This document shows positions 14,850 to 22,824 of a DNA stretch of 27,709 bases, in pieces. Made by a program: the position numbers and the translations under genes. Each line of letters opens with the position of its first letter. Within the stretch, counting starts at the first letter, position 1. This DNA is from JBBAFS01 sp041655255 (GTDB lineage Bacteria > Spirochaetota > Spirochaetia > Sphaerochaetales > Sphaerochaetaceae), in NCBI GenBank assembly GCA_041655255.1, contig JBBAFS010000016.1:1-27709 (forward strand). Direction: 5' to 3'. Under the pieces are notes generated by a model. It had not been told where the DNA came from. It saw only the letters and a list, made by a program, of their open reading frames with translations, and ran no database searches.

Positions 14850-16223
14850 TTACACCAAAGCAAGTGATGAGTGATAAAGTAATTGAATAAGAGAAATTCT
14901 TCTTTGTTCAAAGGTACTCAGAGCTCGAATATATTGTTTTTTACAATCGAGAATACGATTGGTGTGTTGAGTTACTACTAAGAGAGCCTCTTCGTATGCA
15001 CTTTTCACTATCTTTAGATGTTTTTGTGACTCTTTGAATTTTGCAACAATTCGAGAAAGTGAAAACATTACTGAACTTTGGTATTCATTGAAAAGAGTCT
15101 TCATAAGAGTAGAAACACTGACAATGTTTTTCACTCGATACGCATTGGTTCCACAAAAGACAAATCCGCTTTTAAGATATCCCCTACGGGCATTGTTTAA
15201 TGCAATAGAGATACAGTAGTGGGCATCTTGAGCTTTACAACTCGATAGACATTTCCATGCGCAATTAAAAGAGGGACGCTTACCCTCTTCACTGTCACTA
15301 ATAAATTGGTTGCGAATGGCTCGACCTAACAGTCCAACTGGGGAGTTAATCAATCCAATTTCATCTTTAGTACAATTCACATACGCTTGTTTAAAAGCCT
15401 CATCAGCATCACACTCAGTTGTAGCAACAAAGCGAGTCCCCATTTGGACCCCTTGAGCTCCAAGGGCGAGCATGCGATGAATATCTTTTCCTGAATAGAC
15501 TCCCCCAGCTGCAATGAGAGGAATTGAAGGATCAATCTCATCAAGCATAGAGCGACACTCTACGACTAATTTTTCTAATGTATAGGAGGGGTCATTAATC
15601 TGAACTTCGCTAAAACCAAGATGTCCTCCTGCTAAAGGTCCTTCAACGACAAAGGCATCGGGAATATCTTGATAGAGTTTATTCCACATAGAACAAATCA
15701 TCTTAATAGCTCGAGCAGAACTCACAATAGGGACTACTTTAATATTGTGCTCACGAATCTCTTTGATAGGGAGATTTTTAATAGGAAGTCCTGCACCCAT
15801 ACAAATCAGATCGACCCTCTCTTCAATGGAGACTTGTAATAAGACTTCTACATCACTGAGAGCAACCATAATATTTACTCCAATAATGCCATCACTTAAT
15901 TGCCGAGCTTGTCGTATTTCACGCCTTAATGCTCTGATATTAGCTTGTTGTCCATCTTGATAATAATCTTTCTCAATAAGTCCAATACCGTTAGCAGCAA
16001 TAATGCCAATGCCACCTTCGTTTGCAACACTACTTGCTAAAGAAGAGAGTGATACTCCCACTCCCATCCCCCCTTGGATAATCGGCACCTTTGCAACCAG
16101 ATCTCCTATATGTAGTGGTTGCCATTGTGGAGTGATTGTTTGTATTGAAGAGTCTATTGAAAGTGATTTTTCCATAGATTGAAGATCACTGAGAACTTGA
16201 TTCACTTGTTGTTGATAAGCCAT
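14850..16223 (-). CDS. Nitronate monooxygenase-like flavoprotein with Cys cluster and helical tail
   Basis: A 457-residue TIM-barrel flavoprotein of the nitronate monooxygenase/2-nitropropane dioxygenase family, FMN-dependent in known members. Family features are 'PIIQGGMGVGVSLSSLA', 'GIGIIAANG', 'IGVNIMVA', 'FVVEGPLAGGHLG' (the conserved His region) and 'IPLIAAGGVYSGKDI'/'GAQGVQMGTRF' for phosphate binding. After the barrel comes a cluster Cys321-x3-Cys325-x3-Cys329-x7-Cys337, then Cys357 in 'FVFCGTNAYRV'; similar clusters occur in clostridial relatives. The last ~90 residues are helical, with heptad-like character and no family I can name. Good start: AAGGGGG about 5 nt before the ATG. Divergent from ackA over 228 bp. 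In anaerobes such proteins may act in nitronate detoxification or as enoyl reductase-like enzymes; substrate is unknown. Confidence 0.85.
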   Translation of the reverse strand: MAYQQQVNQVLSDLQSMEKSLSIDSSIQTITPQWQPLHIGDLVAKVPIIQGGMGVGVSLSSLASSVANEGGIGIIAANGIGLIEKDYYQDGQQANIRALRREIRQARQLSDGIIGVNIMVALSDVEVLLQVSIEERVDLICMGAGLPIKNLPIKEIREHNIKVVPIVSSARAIKMICSMWNKLYQDIPDAFVVEGPLAGGHLGFSEVQINDPSYTLEKLVVECRSMLDEIDPSIPLIAAGGVYSGKDIHRMLALGAQGVQMGTRFVATTECDADEAFKQAYVNCTKDEIGLINSPVGLLGRAIRNQFISDSEEGKRPSFNCAWKCLSSCKAQDAHYCISIALNNARRGYLKSGFVFCGTNAYRVKNIVSVSTLMKTLFNEYQSSVMFSLSRIVAKFKESQKHLKIVKSAYEEALLVVTQHTNRILDCKKQYIRALSTFEQRRISLIQLLYHSSLALV

Positions 16224-16251
16224 AGTGGCCCCCTTTTGGATAAGATAACTA

Positions 16252-16279
16252 ACCCTAGCATATTTACACTTTTCGTCAA
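16252..16279 (-). promoter_or_regulatory. Candidate promoter of the NMO-like gene
   Basis: On the minus strand TTGACG (16279-16274, five of six) and TAGGGT (16257-16252), 16 nt apart, with TGC immediately before the -10 as an extended element. The -10 itself is weak. The leader to the ATG at 16223 would be about 20-25 nt. Confidence 0.4.
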
Positions 16280-16302
16280 TGTGTAATTAATAAATTAGTT
16301 AT

Positions 16303-16458
16303 AATTCACCACGTACTAGTGAATTGACTAAAAGGTGGTTCTCATCTGACTAGTAGTGACTTTTATGGTCCCTTTGCATTGCATTTTTGATTTTTACGTG
16401 GCACACTTATTGACGGTTTATAACTACTTTTTCACCCCCTAGGAGGACGTCATGGTGA
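16303..16458 (+). promoter_or_regulatory. ackA upstream region with overlapping inverted repeats
   Basis: Three perfect 7-bp inverted repeats share bases: AATTCAC/GTGAATT (16303-16309, 16319-16325), TACTAGT/ACTAGTA (16314-16320, 16349-16355) and CCACGTA/TACGTGG (16309-16315, 16395-16401). Nearer the gene, TTGACG (16410-16415) and TATAAC (16419-16424) are individually promoter-like but wrongly spaced relative to each other. TCACC (16432-16436) can pair with GGTGA (16454-16458), which would enclose the AGGAGG ribosome site (16441-16446) in a loop. This may be a set of operators or a structured leader; I cannot match it to a known riboswitch. Confidence 0.4.
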
Positions 16459-17786
16459 TTCTCACCCTCAATTGTGGAAGCTCATCTGCGAAATATCAGG
16501 TGTATGATTGGGCCAACAAAACAGTATTGGCCGTTGGAGTTGTTGAAAGGATTGGGTTAGATTACTCAGTCATTGAACATAAAAATACGAGCAATGGTGA
16601 ATATACCGAAAAGGTCTCGTGCCCAACTCACAAAGAGGCAATTGAGTTGATCATCAAGATGTTGTTAGACCCCGATCACGGAGTTATTACCGACGTCTCT
16701 GAGATAAGTGCTGTTGGTCATAGAGTTGTCCATGGAGGAGAGTTCTTTAAGCAATCGGCTTTAGTCGATGATGAAGTATTAGAGCATCTCAAAGATCTCT
16801 CTCACTTAGCTCCTTTACACAACCCTGCTAACATTTTAGGAATTGAAGCTGCTCGTAAAGTGATGCCTTCTATTCCTCATGCTATTGTCTTAGATACTGC
16901 ATGGCACCAAACAATGAGCCCAGAGGCATTTATGTATGCAGTGCCTTACGAGTGGTATAGTTCTTACAATGTTCGTCGTTACGGTTTCCATGGAACTAGT
17001 TACCTCTACACTGCCAAGCGCGCTGCAGTACTGTTAGGTAAAGATCCTAAAGAGACAAATCTCATTATTTGTCATATCGGTAATGGTGCTTCTATGAGCG
17101 CCATTAAAAACGGAGTTGGTGTTGAGACCACTATGGGCCTCACCCCACTTGAGGGGTTGGTGATGGGGACACGTTGTGGAGATTTAGATCCTGCAATTTT
17201 ACCCTATTTGATGAACCGTACAGGAATGAGTGCTAAAGAGATGGACTCAATCTTAAATAAGAAAAGTGGTCTTGTCGGTTTTTGTGGCATGAGTGATCGT
17301 CGTGATGTCAAAGCTGCTGCATTAAATGGGAACGAAAAAGCCCAATTGGCTATCGATGTTGAGTGTCACCGTATTCGTAAATACATTGGTGCTTATAGTG
17401 CTTTGTTAGGAAGAGTCGATGCGATTGTCTACACAGCTGGAGTTGGAGAGATGGCTCCTCACATTCGTGAACAAGCAACAAAAGATCTCGATATTCTCGG
17501 TATTAAACTCGATGTAGATAAAAACAAGATTGCAGTCTCTCGTAATGGTGAATTTGATATTAGTACCGATGACTCACCTACCCGTATCTTTGTCATTCCT
17601 ACTGATGAAGAGTTAGTGATGACTGAAGATGCCCACGCTTTGATGGAAGGAACATACGATACTCATACTAACTTCACCTACTCGTTCCAAAATAAAGATT
17701 ATGTCAACTTAGCACGTAAAGTCGGCTTTGAAGAAGATCTCAAAAAGAGGCCTGAACTTGCTTCAATTGTCGCATTGCCACGTTAA
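16452..17786 (+). CDS. ackA: Acetate kinase
   Basis: Cytoplasmic enzyme that makes ATP from acetyl phosphate and ADP, releasing acetate: the main substrate-level phosphorylation step of many fermenters. The ASKHA-fold motifs are plain: 'LTLNCGSSSAKY' at the N terminus, 'GHRVVHGGEFF', 'HIGNGASMSAI' for phosphate binding, 'GLTPLEGLVMGTRCGDLDP' and 'VYTAGVGE' for the adenosine site. At 444 residues it is about 40 longer than E. coli AckA; the extra part is the C terminus after 'IPTDEELVM', ending 'ELASIVALPR'. A strong AGGAGG stands 5 nt before the ATG. No phosphotransacetylase gene is adjacent. A strong terminator follows, so ackA is monocistronic, and the 228-bp upstream region looks regulated. 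Confidence 0.97.
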   Translation: MVILTLNCGSSSAKYQVYDWANKTVLAVGVVERIGLDYSVIEHKNTSNGEYTEKVSCPTHKEAIELIIKMLLDPDHGVITDVSEISAVGHRVVHGGEFFKQSALVDDEVLEHLKDLSHLAPLHNPANILGIEAARKVMPSIPHAIVLDTAWHQTMSPEAFMYAVPYEWYSSYNVRRYGFHGTSYLYTAKRAAVLLGKDPKETNLIICHIGNGASMSAIKNGVGVETTMGLTPLEGLVMGTRCGDLDPAILPYLMNRTGMSAKEMDSILNKKSGLVGFCGMSDRRDVKAAALNGNEKAQLAIDVECHRIRKYIGAYSALLGRVDAIVYTAGVGEMAPHIREQATKDLDILGIKLDVDKNKIAVSRNGEFDISTDDSPTRIFVIPTDEELVMTEDAHALMEGTYDTHTNFTYSFQNKDYVNLARKVGFEEDLKKRPELASIVALPR

Positions 17787-17807
17787 CGAAATCCGTTCAT
17801 TTCTAAA

Positions 17808-17840
17808 GAGGGGGGAGCTCCCCCCCCTTTTTCTTTCTCT
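17808..17840 (+). terminator. Strong Rho-independent terminator after ackA
   Basis: Six G (17810-17815), AGCT, then eight C (17820-17827) form a very stable stem, followed by TTTTTCTTTCTCT. It lies 24 nt after the ackA stop and has one of the longest G/C runs in the window. Confidence 0.92.
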
Positions 17841-17905
17841 TGTCTTGAATTTGTCCTCTACCGTTGTCGTGTATCGTGTGGTAATGTATCCCTTTGAGGT
17901 AAAAA

Positions 17906-18973
17906 GTGCACATAGTTAAGAAGTCTTTGTTTGTGTCTCTAGTGATGATGGCTTTAGTTGTATCAACAGTAGCTGCATCAATTGTATCATTTGATATCCA
18001 CCCCCAATCTCCGTTATATCGACCATACCTTGCTGACCCTTTTGGGACAGATTTCTCTTTGGGGTATGTACAACTACTTTCACAAGAGGATCGTCCTGCT
18101 TTTGTGTATAAGGTTACAGGAAAAAATGATTCTTTAAAGTATGAAGGTTTTAATATTAATCAATATTACACCTCTGGTACGACAATGCTCGCTATGAGAG
18201 GGGGCAGTTCAATTCCTCTTGGACGCCTCTCTTTTAATGGGTGGAAGTTCATCCCTTCAATAGCCATTGAGGGTAATGTGCGTGGTGGGTTTAGGTCGAT
18301 GTTTTTTGCCTACAGTGGCACTGATTTATTAGGTTTTGATGGGACGTACTACCTTGGAGTGAATATTAAAGTGAGTGATTACTTCACTTTCAGTGTGGGT
18401 AAAAAGCACCACTCTGGTCATATCGGTGATGAGATTTTGGCTATCATCGATAAAAATGAACCTGTCAACGGAACATTGTTTAATGATGATCTCATTGATT
18501 ATGTGCGACAGGACCCTCTCTCTTACGCTTTATCAACACAGTTTGACAAATTAAGGGTATATGGAGAACTTCGTCTTGGTCACACTGGACGAATATTAAA
18601 ACCTTATTTTGGTTCAGATGAGACATATAAAGCTCGAGAGATCCAAGTGGGAGCTGAATACGCCCTCAATGTCCCGCTCCTAGGTCATCTCACCTTTGCA
18701 TTGGATGTCACGTTTCATGAAATGGGAAAGTTTCTCCCTCAGGGAAGTGGAGAAATGGTTAACGGTGAATATGCGTCGTATACATTTACCTACGATAAGG
18801 ATGCGCCTTGGGAGAGAGAATACAACTTTGTCATAGCTCAAAGTCTTTACGCACGTAGTGATGGAGCAACAGCCCACATTGTAGCCTCATTTCACAGTGG
18901 TCGTTTTCCCCTCTTTGCGTTTCACATGAGTAACAGTTCATTTGTCAGCATTGGGGCTCTCATTACCATCTAA
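17906..18973 (+). CDS. Exported DUF1207-family protein
   Basis: A 355-residue protein with a signal peptide ('KKSLFVSLVMMALVVSTVAA', cleavage probably just after it). Two segments match what I know of DUF1207: 'SPLYRPYLADPFGTDFSL' near the mature N terminus, resembling 'F.PL.ADPR.P.FS', and 'KKHHSGHIGDE' near residues 165-176, the family's 'H.SSHLGDE' motif. The rest alternates short amphipathic strands and loops, suggesting an outer-membrane or periplasmic beta-structure. The function of DUF1207 is not established. The GTG at 17906 is supported by GAGGT 5 nt upstream. It lies after the ackA terminator, so should have its own promoter, though I found no convincing one. It is convergent with the cytidylate-kinase-like gene, 6 nt apart. 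Confidence 0.75.
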   Translation: MHIVKKSLFVSLVMMALVVSTVAASIVSFDIHPQSPLYRPYLADPFGTDFSLGYVQLLSQEDRPAFVYKVTGKNDSLKYEGFNINQYYTSGTTMLAMRGGSSIPLGRLSFNGWKFIPSIAIEGNVRGGFRSMFFAYSGTDLLGFDGTYYLGVNIKVSDYFTFSVGKKHHSGHIGDEILAIIDKNEPVNGTLFNDDLIDYVRQDPLSYALSTQFDKLRVYGELRLGHTGRILKPYFGSDETYKAREIQVGAEYALNVPLLGHLTFALDVTFHEMGKFLPQGSGEMVNGEYASYTFTYDKDAPWEREYNFVIAQSLYARSDGATAHIVASFHSGRFPLFAFHMSNSSFVSIGALITI

Positions 18974-18979
18974 GAGTGT

Positions 18980-19618
18980 TTACTTCTTTTTCTTCGCCTT
19001 TTGAAACTCTGTGATGAAGTGAACGATAAGTTGTGCACTTTGCTCAATCCCTAATAAAGCTGAATTGAGAGTCAAATCGTAAAACCCAGCATGACCCCAT
19101 AATCCTGCAGCATAGTATTCGTGGTATTTCTTTCGCTCTTTATCATATTTAGCGATACGTAAAAGTGCCTCTTTTGTCTCAATACTTTCATACTCAGCAA
19201 TTCGTTGAGCTCTGAATTCTTCAGGTGCATGGATAAACAGTGAAATGTGATTTGGATGGTCTTTGAGAATATAATCTGAACATCGACCAACGATAACACT
19301 CGAGCCTTGCTCTCCGAGTTGTTTAATTATTTCGTATTGAGTTAAAAAAAGCGAATCACTTAAAGGGACATTACTCACAGTTGAAGAGACATGACCAAAA
19401 GCGGGTACAGCAGTAGGGATCGTGTATAAAAAGCGACTTGCTGCTTTCTCATCAAGGTTCTCCAATACTTGTTCACTCATACCACTTTTTTCGGCAGCCA
19501 TGGTGATAAGAGCACTATCGTAAAAGGGGATATCTAATGATTCAGCTACTATTTTTCCAATAGCTCTACCCCCACTTCCAAACTGTCTGCTAATCGAGAT
19601 AATTGTCTCTATACTCAT
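18980..19618 (-). CDS. Cytidylate kinase-like family protein
   Basis: A 212-residue P-loop protein of the cytidylate-kinase-like family (Cytidylate_kin2/AAA_26). The N terminus 'TIISISRQFGSGGRAIGK' is characteristic: a glycine-rich loop in which the usual GKS/T is replaced by GGR. 'IPFYDSALI' and 'VIVGRCSDYIL' match conserved family positions, and a lid-like 'AQRIAEYE...KERKKYHEYY' helix carries many basic residues. True Cmk phosphorylates CMP; the substrate of this family is not firmly known. AGGAGG lies 6 nt before the ATG. It follows the DUF1846 gene by 55 nt, within which TACAAT resembles a -10, so it may be the last gene of the long operon or have its own promoter. It ends in four lysines. 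Confidence 0.85.
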   Translation of the reverse strand: MSIETIISISRQFGSGGRAIGKIVAESLDIPFYDSALITMAAEKSGMSEQVLENLDEKAASRFLYTIPTAVPAFGHVSSTVSNVPLSDSLFLTQYEIIKQLGEQGSSVIVGRCSDYILKDHPNHISLFIHAPEEFRAQRIAEYESIETKEALLRIAKYDKERKKYHEYYAAGLWGHAGFYDLTLNSALLGIEQSAQLIVHFITEFQKAKKKK

Positions 19619-19673
19619 GGAAGGCCTCCTACGGTGTATTGTAACGTGATTTTAGACTGAAGAAAAGGAGAAA

Positions 19674-21185
19674 TCACTCATCGTGTAAGTTAGCTGATGG
19701 GAAGCGTGGTTCACTTGTTACATGAAGACCGATTTTTCGTAACCCATTTGAATCCCCATGAGATGGGAGGTGCGTCAGATGAACTTCACACCCTGCTAAA
19801 AGGGGGAGTTTTTCTAATGCTACTTGGGCTGAAGGGTTAATAGGAGCACTCATCGCTAAACAAATCAGTGTCTCATCGACATCGAGTGAGACTCTTTTCC
19901 CTTTGAGGATGTCTCGTTTTAACTTACGAATCGATTCGATTGTTTGTTTGGGAATGAGATCTATGGGCTTGGGAATCCCTGCTAAGGCTTTAATAGCATT
20001 CAAAATAAGGGCACTAGAGGCGTGAAGCAATTCACTATTTGAACCAGTGACTACTGACCCATCACTTAATTCAATTGCCGCAGCACACACAATACCATCA
20101 CGCCCTTTTCCTTTAGCAACAGCTCGCTTTAAGGCCTCTTCAGCTTCCCCTACGGTGATTCTCATTGAAGTAGTAAGACCAAGAGTCTCCATGTTTTTGG
20201 TAATCAGGTTAATACTCTCATTTGTCCCAATACCTTGAACGTAGTCACACGCTGCTTCGTAGTAGCGACGAATAATCTCTTGATTTGCCGCTTCTTTTAC
20301 CACTTCATCATCAATAATACCACTAGCAAGACGATTTACCCCCATATCTGTGGGAGATTTATAGGGACTGCTTAAGTTGGTAATTTTTTCAATGACCCTT
20401 TTTAATAAGGGGAATGCTTCCATCTCACGGGTGTAACTCACCGCTTGTTGGTTATAAGCAGAGAGATGAAAGTGATCAATTTGAATCACATCGCCGATGT
20501 CGGCTGTAGCCGATTCATAGGCGATATTCGCAGGGTGATCGATGGGGACATTCCAAATAGGGAAAGTTTCAAATTTAGCATATCCACTTTTTACTCCCCG
20601 TTTATAATCGTGATAGAGTTGACTTAAACAGGTAGCTAATTTACCACTTCCTGGTCCTGGGGCAGTGACTAAGACAACAGGTTTCTCTGTTTCAATGTAG
20701 GGGTTTGCCCCATAACCATCATCACTCACAATTCGTTCGATATCGGTGGGATACCCATCGGTTGCTTTGTGGGTAAACACTTCAATGCCCCGCCGTTTAA
20801 GTCGATTTCTAAATTGTACTGCGGCGGGCTCTCCATTGAAGCGGGTGATCACAACTCGTGAGACATGCAAGCCCCACTCAGCAAAGTCATCAATCATTTT
20901 AAATACATCAGTATCGTATGTAATACCAAAGTCTCCACGGATTTTACGCCGTTCAATATCTTCGGCGTAGATACAGACGATAACATCAATGTTCTCTTTG
21001 AGAGATTGAAACACTCTCATCTTTACATTGGGGTCAAAGCCAGGTAACACCCGTGAGGCGTGGTAATCAAATAAGAGTTTTCCTCCACATTCGAGATAAA
21101 GCTTCCCTTCTACTTGGTTCATCCGCTCAACGATAGCTTGAGTCTGTTGCTTTAAATATTTCTCATTGTCAAAACCGACTTTCAT
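19674..21185 (-). CDS. DUF1846 family protein
   Basis: A 503-residue cytoplasmic protein that matches the DUF1846 family over its full length, beginning 'KVGFDNEKYLKQQTQAI' with 'LYLECGGKLLFDYHASRVLP' shortly after. A loop near residue 170, 'VLVTAPGPGSGKLATCLSQ', resembles a nucleotide-binding P-loop, and 'DHFHLSAYNQ' and 'ATDGYPTDIERIVS' are conserved-looking segments. The family occurs in many Firmicutes and anaerobes and has crystal structures, but to my knowledge no settled biochemical role. The ATG has GAGG 9 nt upstream. It begins 28 nt after the DJ-1 gene, so it is probably in the same operon. It shows no signal peptide or membrane segment. Confidence 0.88.
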   Translation of the reverse strand: MKVGFDNEKYLKQQTQAIVERMNQVEGKLYLECGGKLLFDYHASRVLPGFDPNVKMRVFQSLKENIDVIVCIYAEDIERRKIRGDFGITYDTDVFKMIDDFAEWGLHVSRVVITRFNGEPAAVQFRNRLKRRGIEVFTHKATDGYPTDIERIVSDDGYGANPYIETEKPVVLVTAPGPGSGKLATCLSQLYHDYKRGVKSGYAKFETFPIWNVPIDHPANIAYESATADIGDVIQIDHFHLSAYNQQAVSYTREMEAFPLLKRVIEKITNLSSPYKSPTDMGVNRLASGIIDDEVVKEAANQEIIRRYYEAACDYVQGIGTNESINLITKNMETLGLTTSMRITVGEAEEALKRAVAKGKGRDGIVCAAAIELSDGSVVTGSNSELLHASSALILNAIKALAGIPKPIDLIPKQTIESIRKLKRDILKGKRVSLDVDETLICLAMSAPINPSAQVALEKLPLLAGCEVHLTHLPSHGDSNGLRKIGLHVTSEPRFPSANLHDE

Positions 21186-21213
21186 AGTGCTTTACCTCTG
21201 TCTATCCGACTCA

Positions 21214-21771
21214 CTATAACACAAGGATCTTTTTAGCTATATCGTCTCGTAACTTTTTATTTCCCAATTTTTCAATAATGGCTAATGAGAAATCGATAGC
21301 AAAGCCAGGTCCACGTGCTGTGATTAAATTCCCATCTACAACAACACTCTCTTCACCAAATTCGACATCGGGGGCAAATTGTTCACTACCAGGATAACAA
21401 ACTGCTTTACGATCACGTAGCAGACCTGTAGGGGCCACCACTACTGCAGGTGCTGCACAAATAGCTGCTAAGACAGCTCCACTATTAAAAATAAGAAGCA
21501 TCTTTTCATTCACTTCCCACGATTTAGATAAATTCTCTGCTCCAAGAGCCCCTCCAGGGAGAACAAGAGCATCAAAGTCAGTTCCTACATCTTCAATGAG
21601 CTGATCAGCTTGTACGGTGATATTGTGAGCTCCGGTGAGTTCTTTAGAACCCACACCGGCAACAACAACTTCAAAATTAGCCCTTCTTAGAAGGTCGATG
21701 GGGGTAATAGCTTCAATTTCTTCAAACCCATTGGCTAATACGACCAATACTCTTTTTTTCTTATCTACCAT
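21214..21771 (-). CDS. DJ-1/PfpI family protein (YajL/ThiJ-like)
   Basis: A 185-residue DJ-1 superfamily protein. The N-terminal 'VLVVLANGFEEIEAITPID' supplies the conserved Glu17, and the nucleophile elbow 'AAICAAPAVV' gives Cys105, equivalent to DJ-1 Cys106. 'LVLPGGALGAENL' is also typical, and the size fits the YajL/DJ-1 subgroup rather than the intracellular peptidase PfpI. Members act on oxidative or carbonyl stress, with chaperone, glyoxalase or deglycase activity claimed; the true role here is open. The ATG overlaps the aroG stop in a TAATG junction, implying translational coupling to DAHP synthase. It also lies upstream of the DUF1846 gene. Confidence 0.92.
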   Translation of the reverse strand: MVDKKKRVLVVLANGFEEIEAITPIDLLRRANFEVVVAGVGSKELTGAHNITVQADQLIEDVGTDFDALVLPGGALGAENLSKSWEVNEKMLLIFNSGAVLAAICAAPAVVVAPTGLLRDRKAVCYPGSEQFAPDVEFGEESVVVDGNLITARGPGFAIDFSLAIIEKLGNKKLRDDIAKKILVL

Positions 21772-22823
21772 TACTTCACCTCTTTGTTTCGTAGTGTCTC
21801 CACCACTTTATATAATACCTCTTCGGTCTCGTCCCATCCGATACATCCATCGGTAATTGAGACCCCATATTCCAATTGAGTTGGGTCAGTCAATGTTTGA
21901 CATCCTGCAACTAAATTACTCTCAATCATAAAACCACGTATCTCAGCTTTTCCCCACACAACTTGATCAATAACTGCCCTGAGGACTCTTTTTTGCCTCG
22001 AAGGGTTCTTTCTACTATTTGCGTGGCTACAATCGACTACGATTGAGGGTTTTAGTGCTAATTTTTTCATATTCTCAGCAGCAGCTTCCACATCCTCTTC
22101 ATAGTAGTTTGGTCCGTGGTCCCCACCTCGTAAGATAAGGTGGCCACAATCATTACCAGTGGTGCGATAAATAGCTAAGTTTCCATTTTTATCGACTCCG
22201 ATAAAAGCGGCACTCTCTTGAGCACTCTTAATGGCATTCGCTGCTGTGGAGTACTCTCCACTGGTGCTATTTTTAAATCCAACTGCGACACTCATACCAC
22301 TTGCTAAGGTGCGGTGAGTTTGACTTTCAGTTGTTCGTGCCCCAATGGAACACCAACTGAGCATCTCATCAATATATTGAGGGACAATCGGATCGAGCAT
22401 TTCACAACCAACAGGTAATCCCATCTCGGTGATATCGATTAACAACTTACGTGCTTTTGAGATCCCATCTTTAATATCATATGAGCCGTCCATATGAGGA
22501 TCGACAATAAGGCCTTTCCACCCTCCAATGGTTCTCGGTTTTTCAAAGTAGGTTCTCATCACAATAAAGAGGTGATCACTAAGATCATCACTTAAACGTT
22601 TTAACTTTGAGGCATACTCAAGAGCTGCATCGACATCGTGGATGGAACAAGGGCCCACGATGGCTAACAATCTTGTATCTTCCCCTTTTATGATAGCGTT
22701 TACCGTCTCACGTGATGCAATAATAGACTCTGAGAGTTCTTCACTCACGGGGTAGATTTTCGATAAATCTTCGGGAGATGGAAACGATTCAATATCTTTA
22801 ATTCGAATATCAATGTTGTGCAA
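21771..22823 (-). CDS. aroG: 3-deoxy-7-phosphoheptulonate (DAHP) synthase, class I AroFGH type
   Basis: Condenses phosphoenolpyruvate with erythrose 4-phosphate, the first step of the shikimate pathway. Motifs are 'LLAIVGPCSIHD', 'RTYFEKPRTIGGWKG' and 'DPHMDGSYDI', then 'GARTTESQTHR', 'VGFKNSTSG', 'ILRGGDHGPNYY' and 'VDCSHANSRKNP', covering metal ligands and PEP site. The frame reaches back to a GTG at 22844, inside the acyl-CoA synthetase gene, but the TTG at 22823 has AGAGG about 6 nt upstream and begins 1 nt after the preceding stop. It gives 350 residues, exactly the E. coli AroG length, and aligns with its N terminus ('DLRIKEI'). Which aromatic amino acid inhibits it is not evident. It is embedded among non-shikimate genes. 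Confidence 0.95.
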   Translation of the reverse strand: MHNIDIRIKDIESFPSPEDLSKIYPVSEELSESIIASRETVNAIIKGEDTRLLAIVGPCSIHDVDAALEYASKLKRLSDDLSDHLFIVMRTYFEKPRTIGGWKGLIVDPHMDGSYDIKDGISKARKLLIDITEMGLPVGCEMLDPIVPQYIDEMLSWCSIGARTTESQTHRTLASGMSVAVGFKNSTSGEYSTAANAIKSAQESAAFIGVDKNGNLAIYRTTGNDCGHLILRGGDHGPNYYEEDVEAAAENMKKLALKPSIVVDCSHANSRKNPSRQKRVLRAVIDQVVWGKAEIRGFMIESNLVAGCQTLTDPTQLEYGVSITDGCIGWDETEEVLYKVVETLRNKEVK

Positions 22824-22824
22824 T

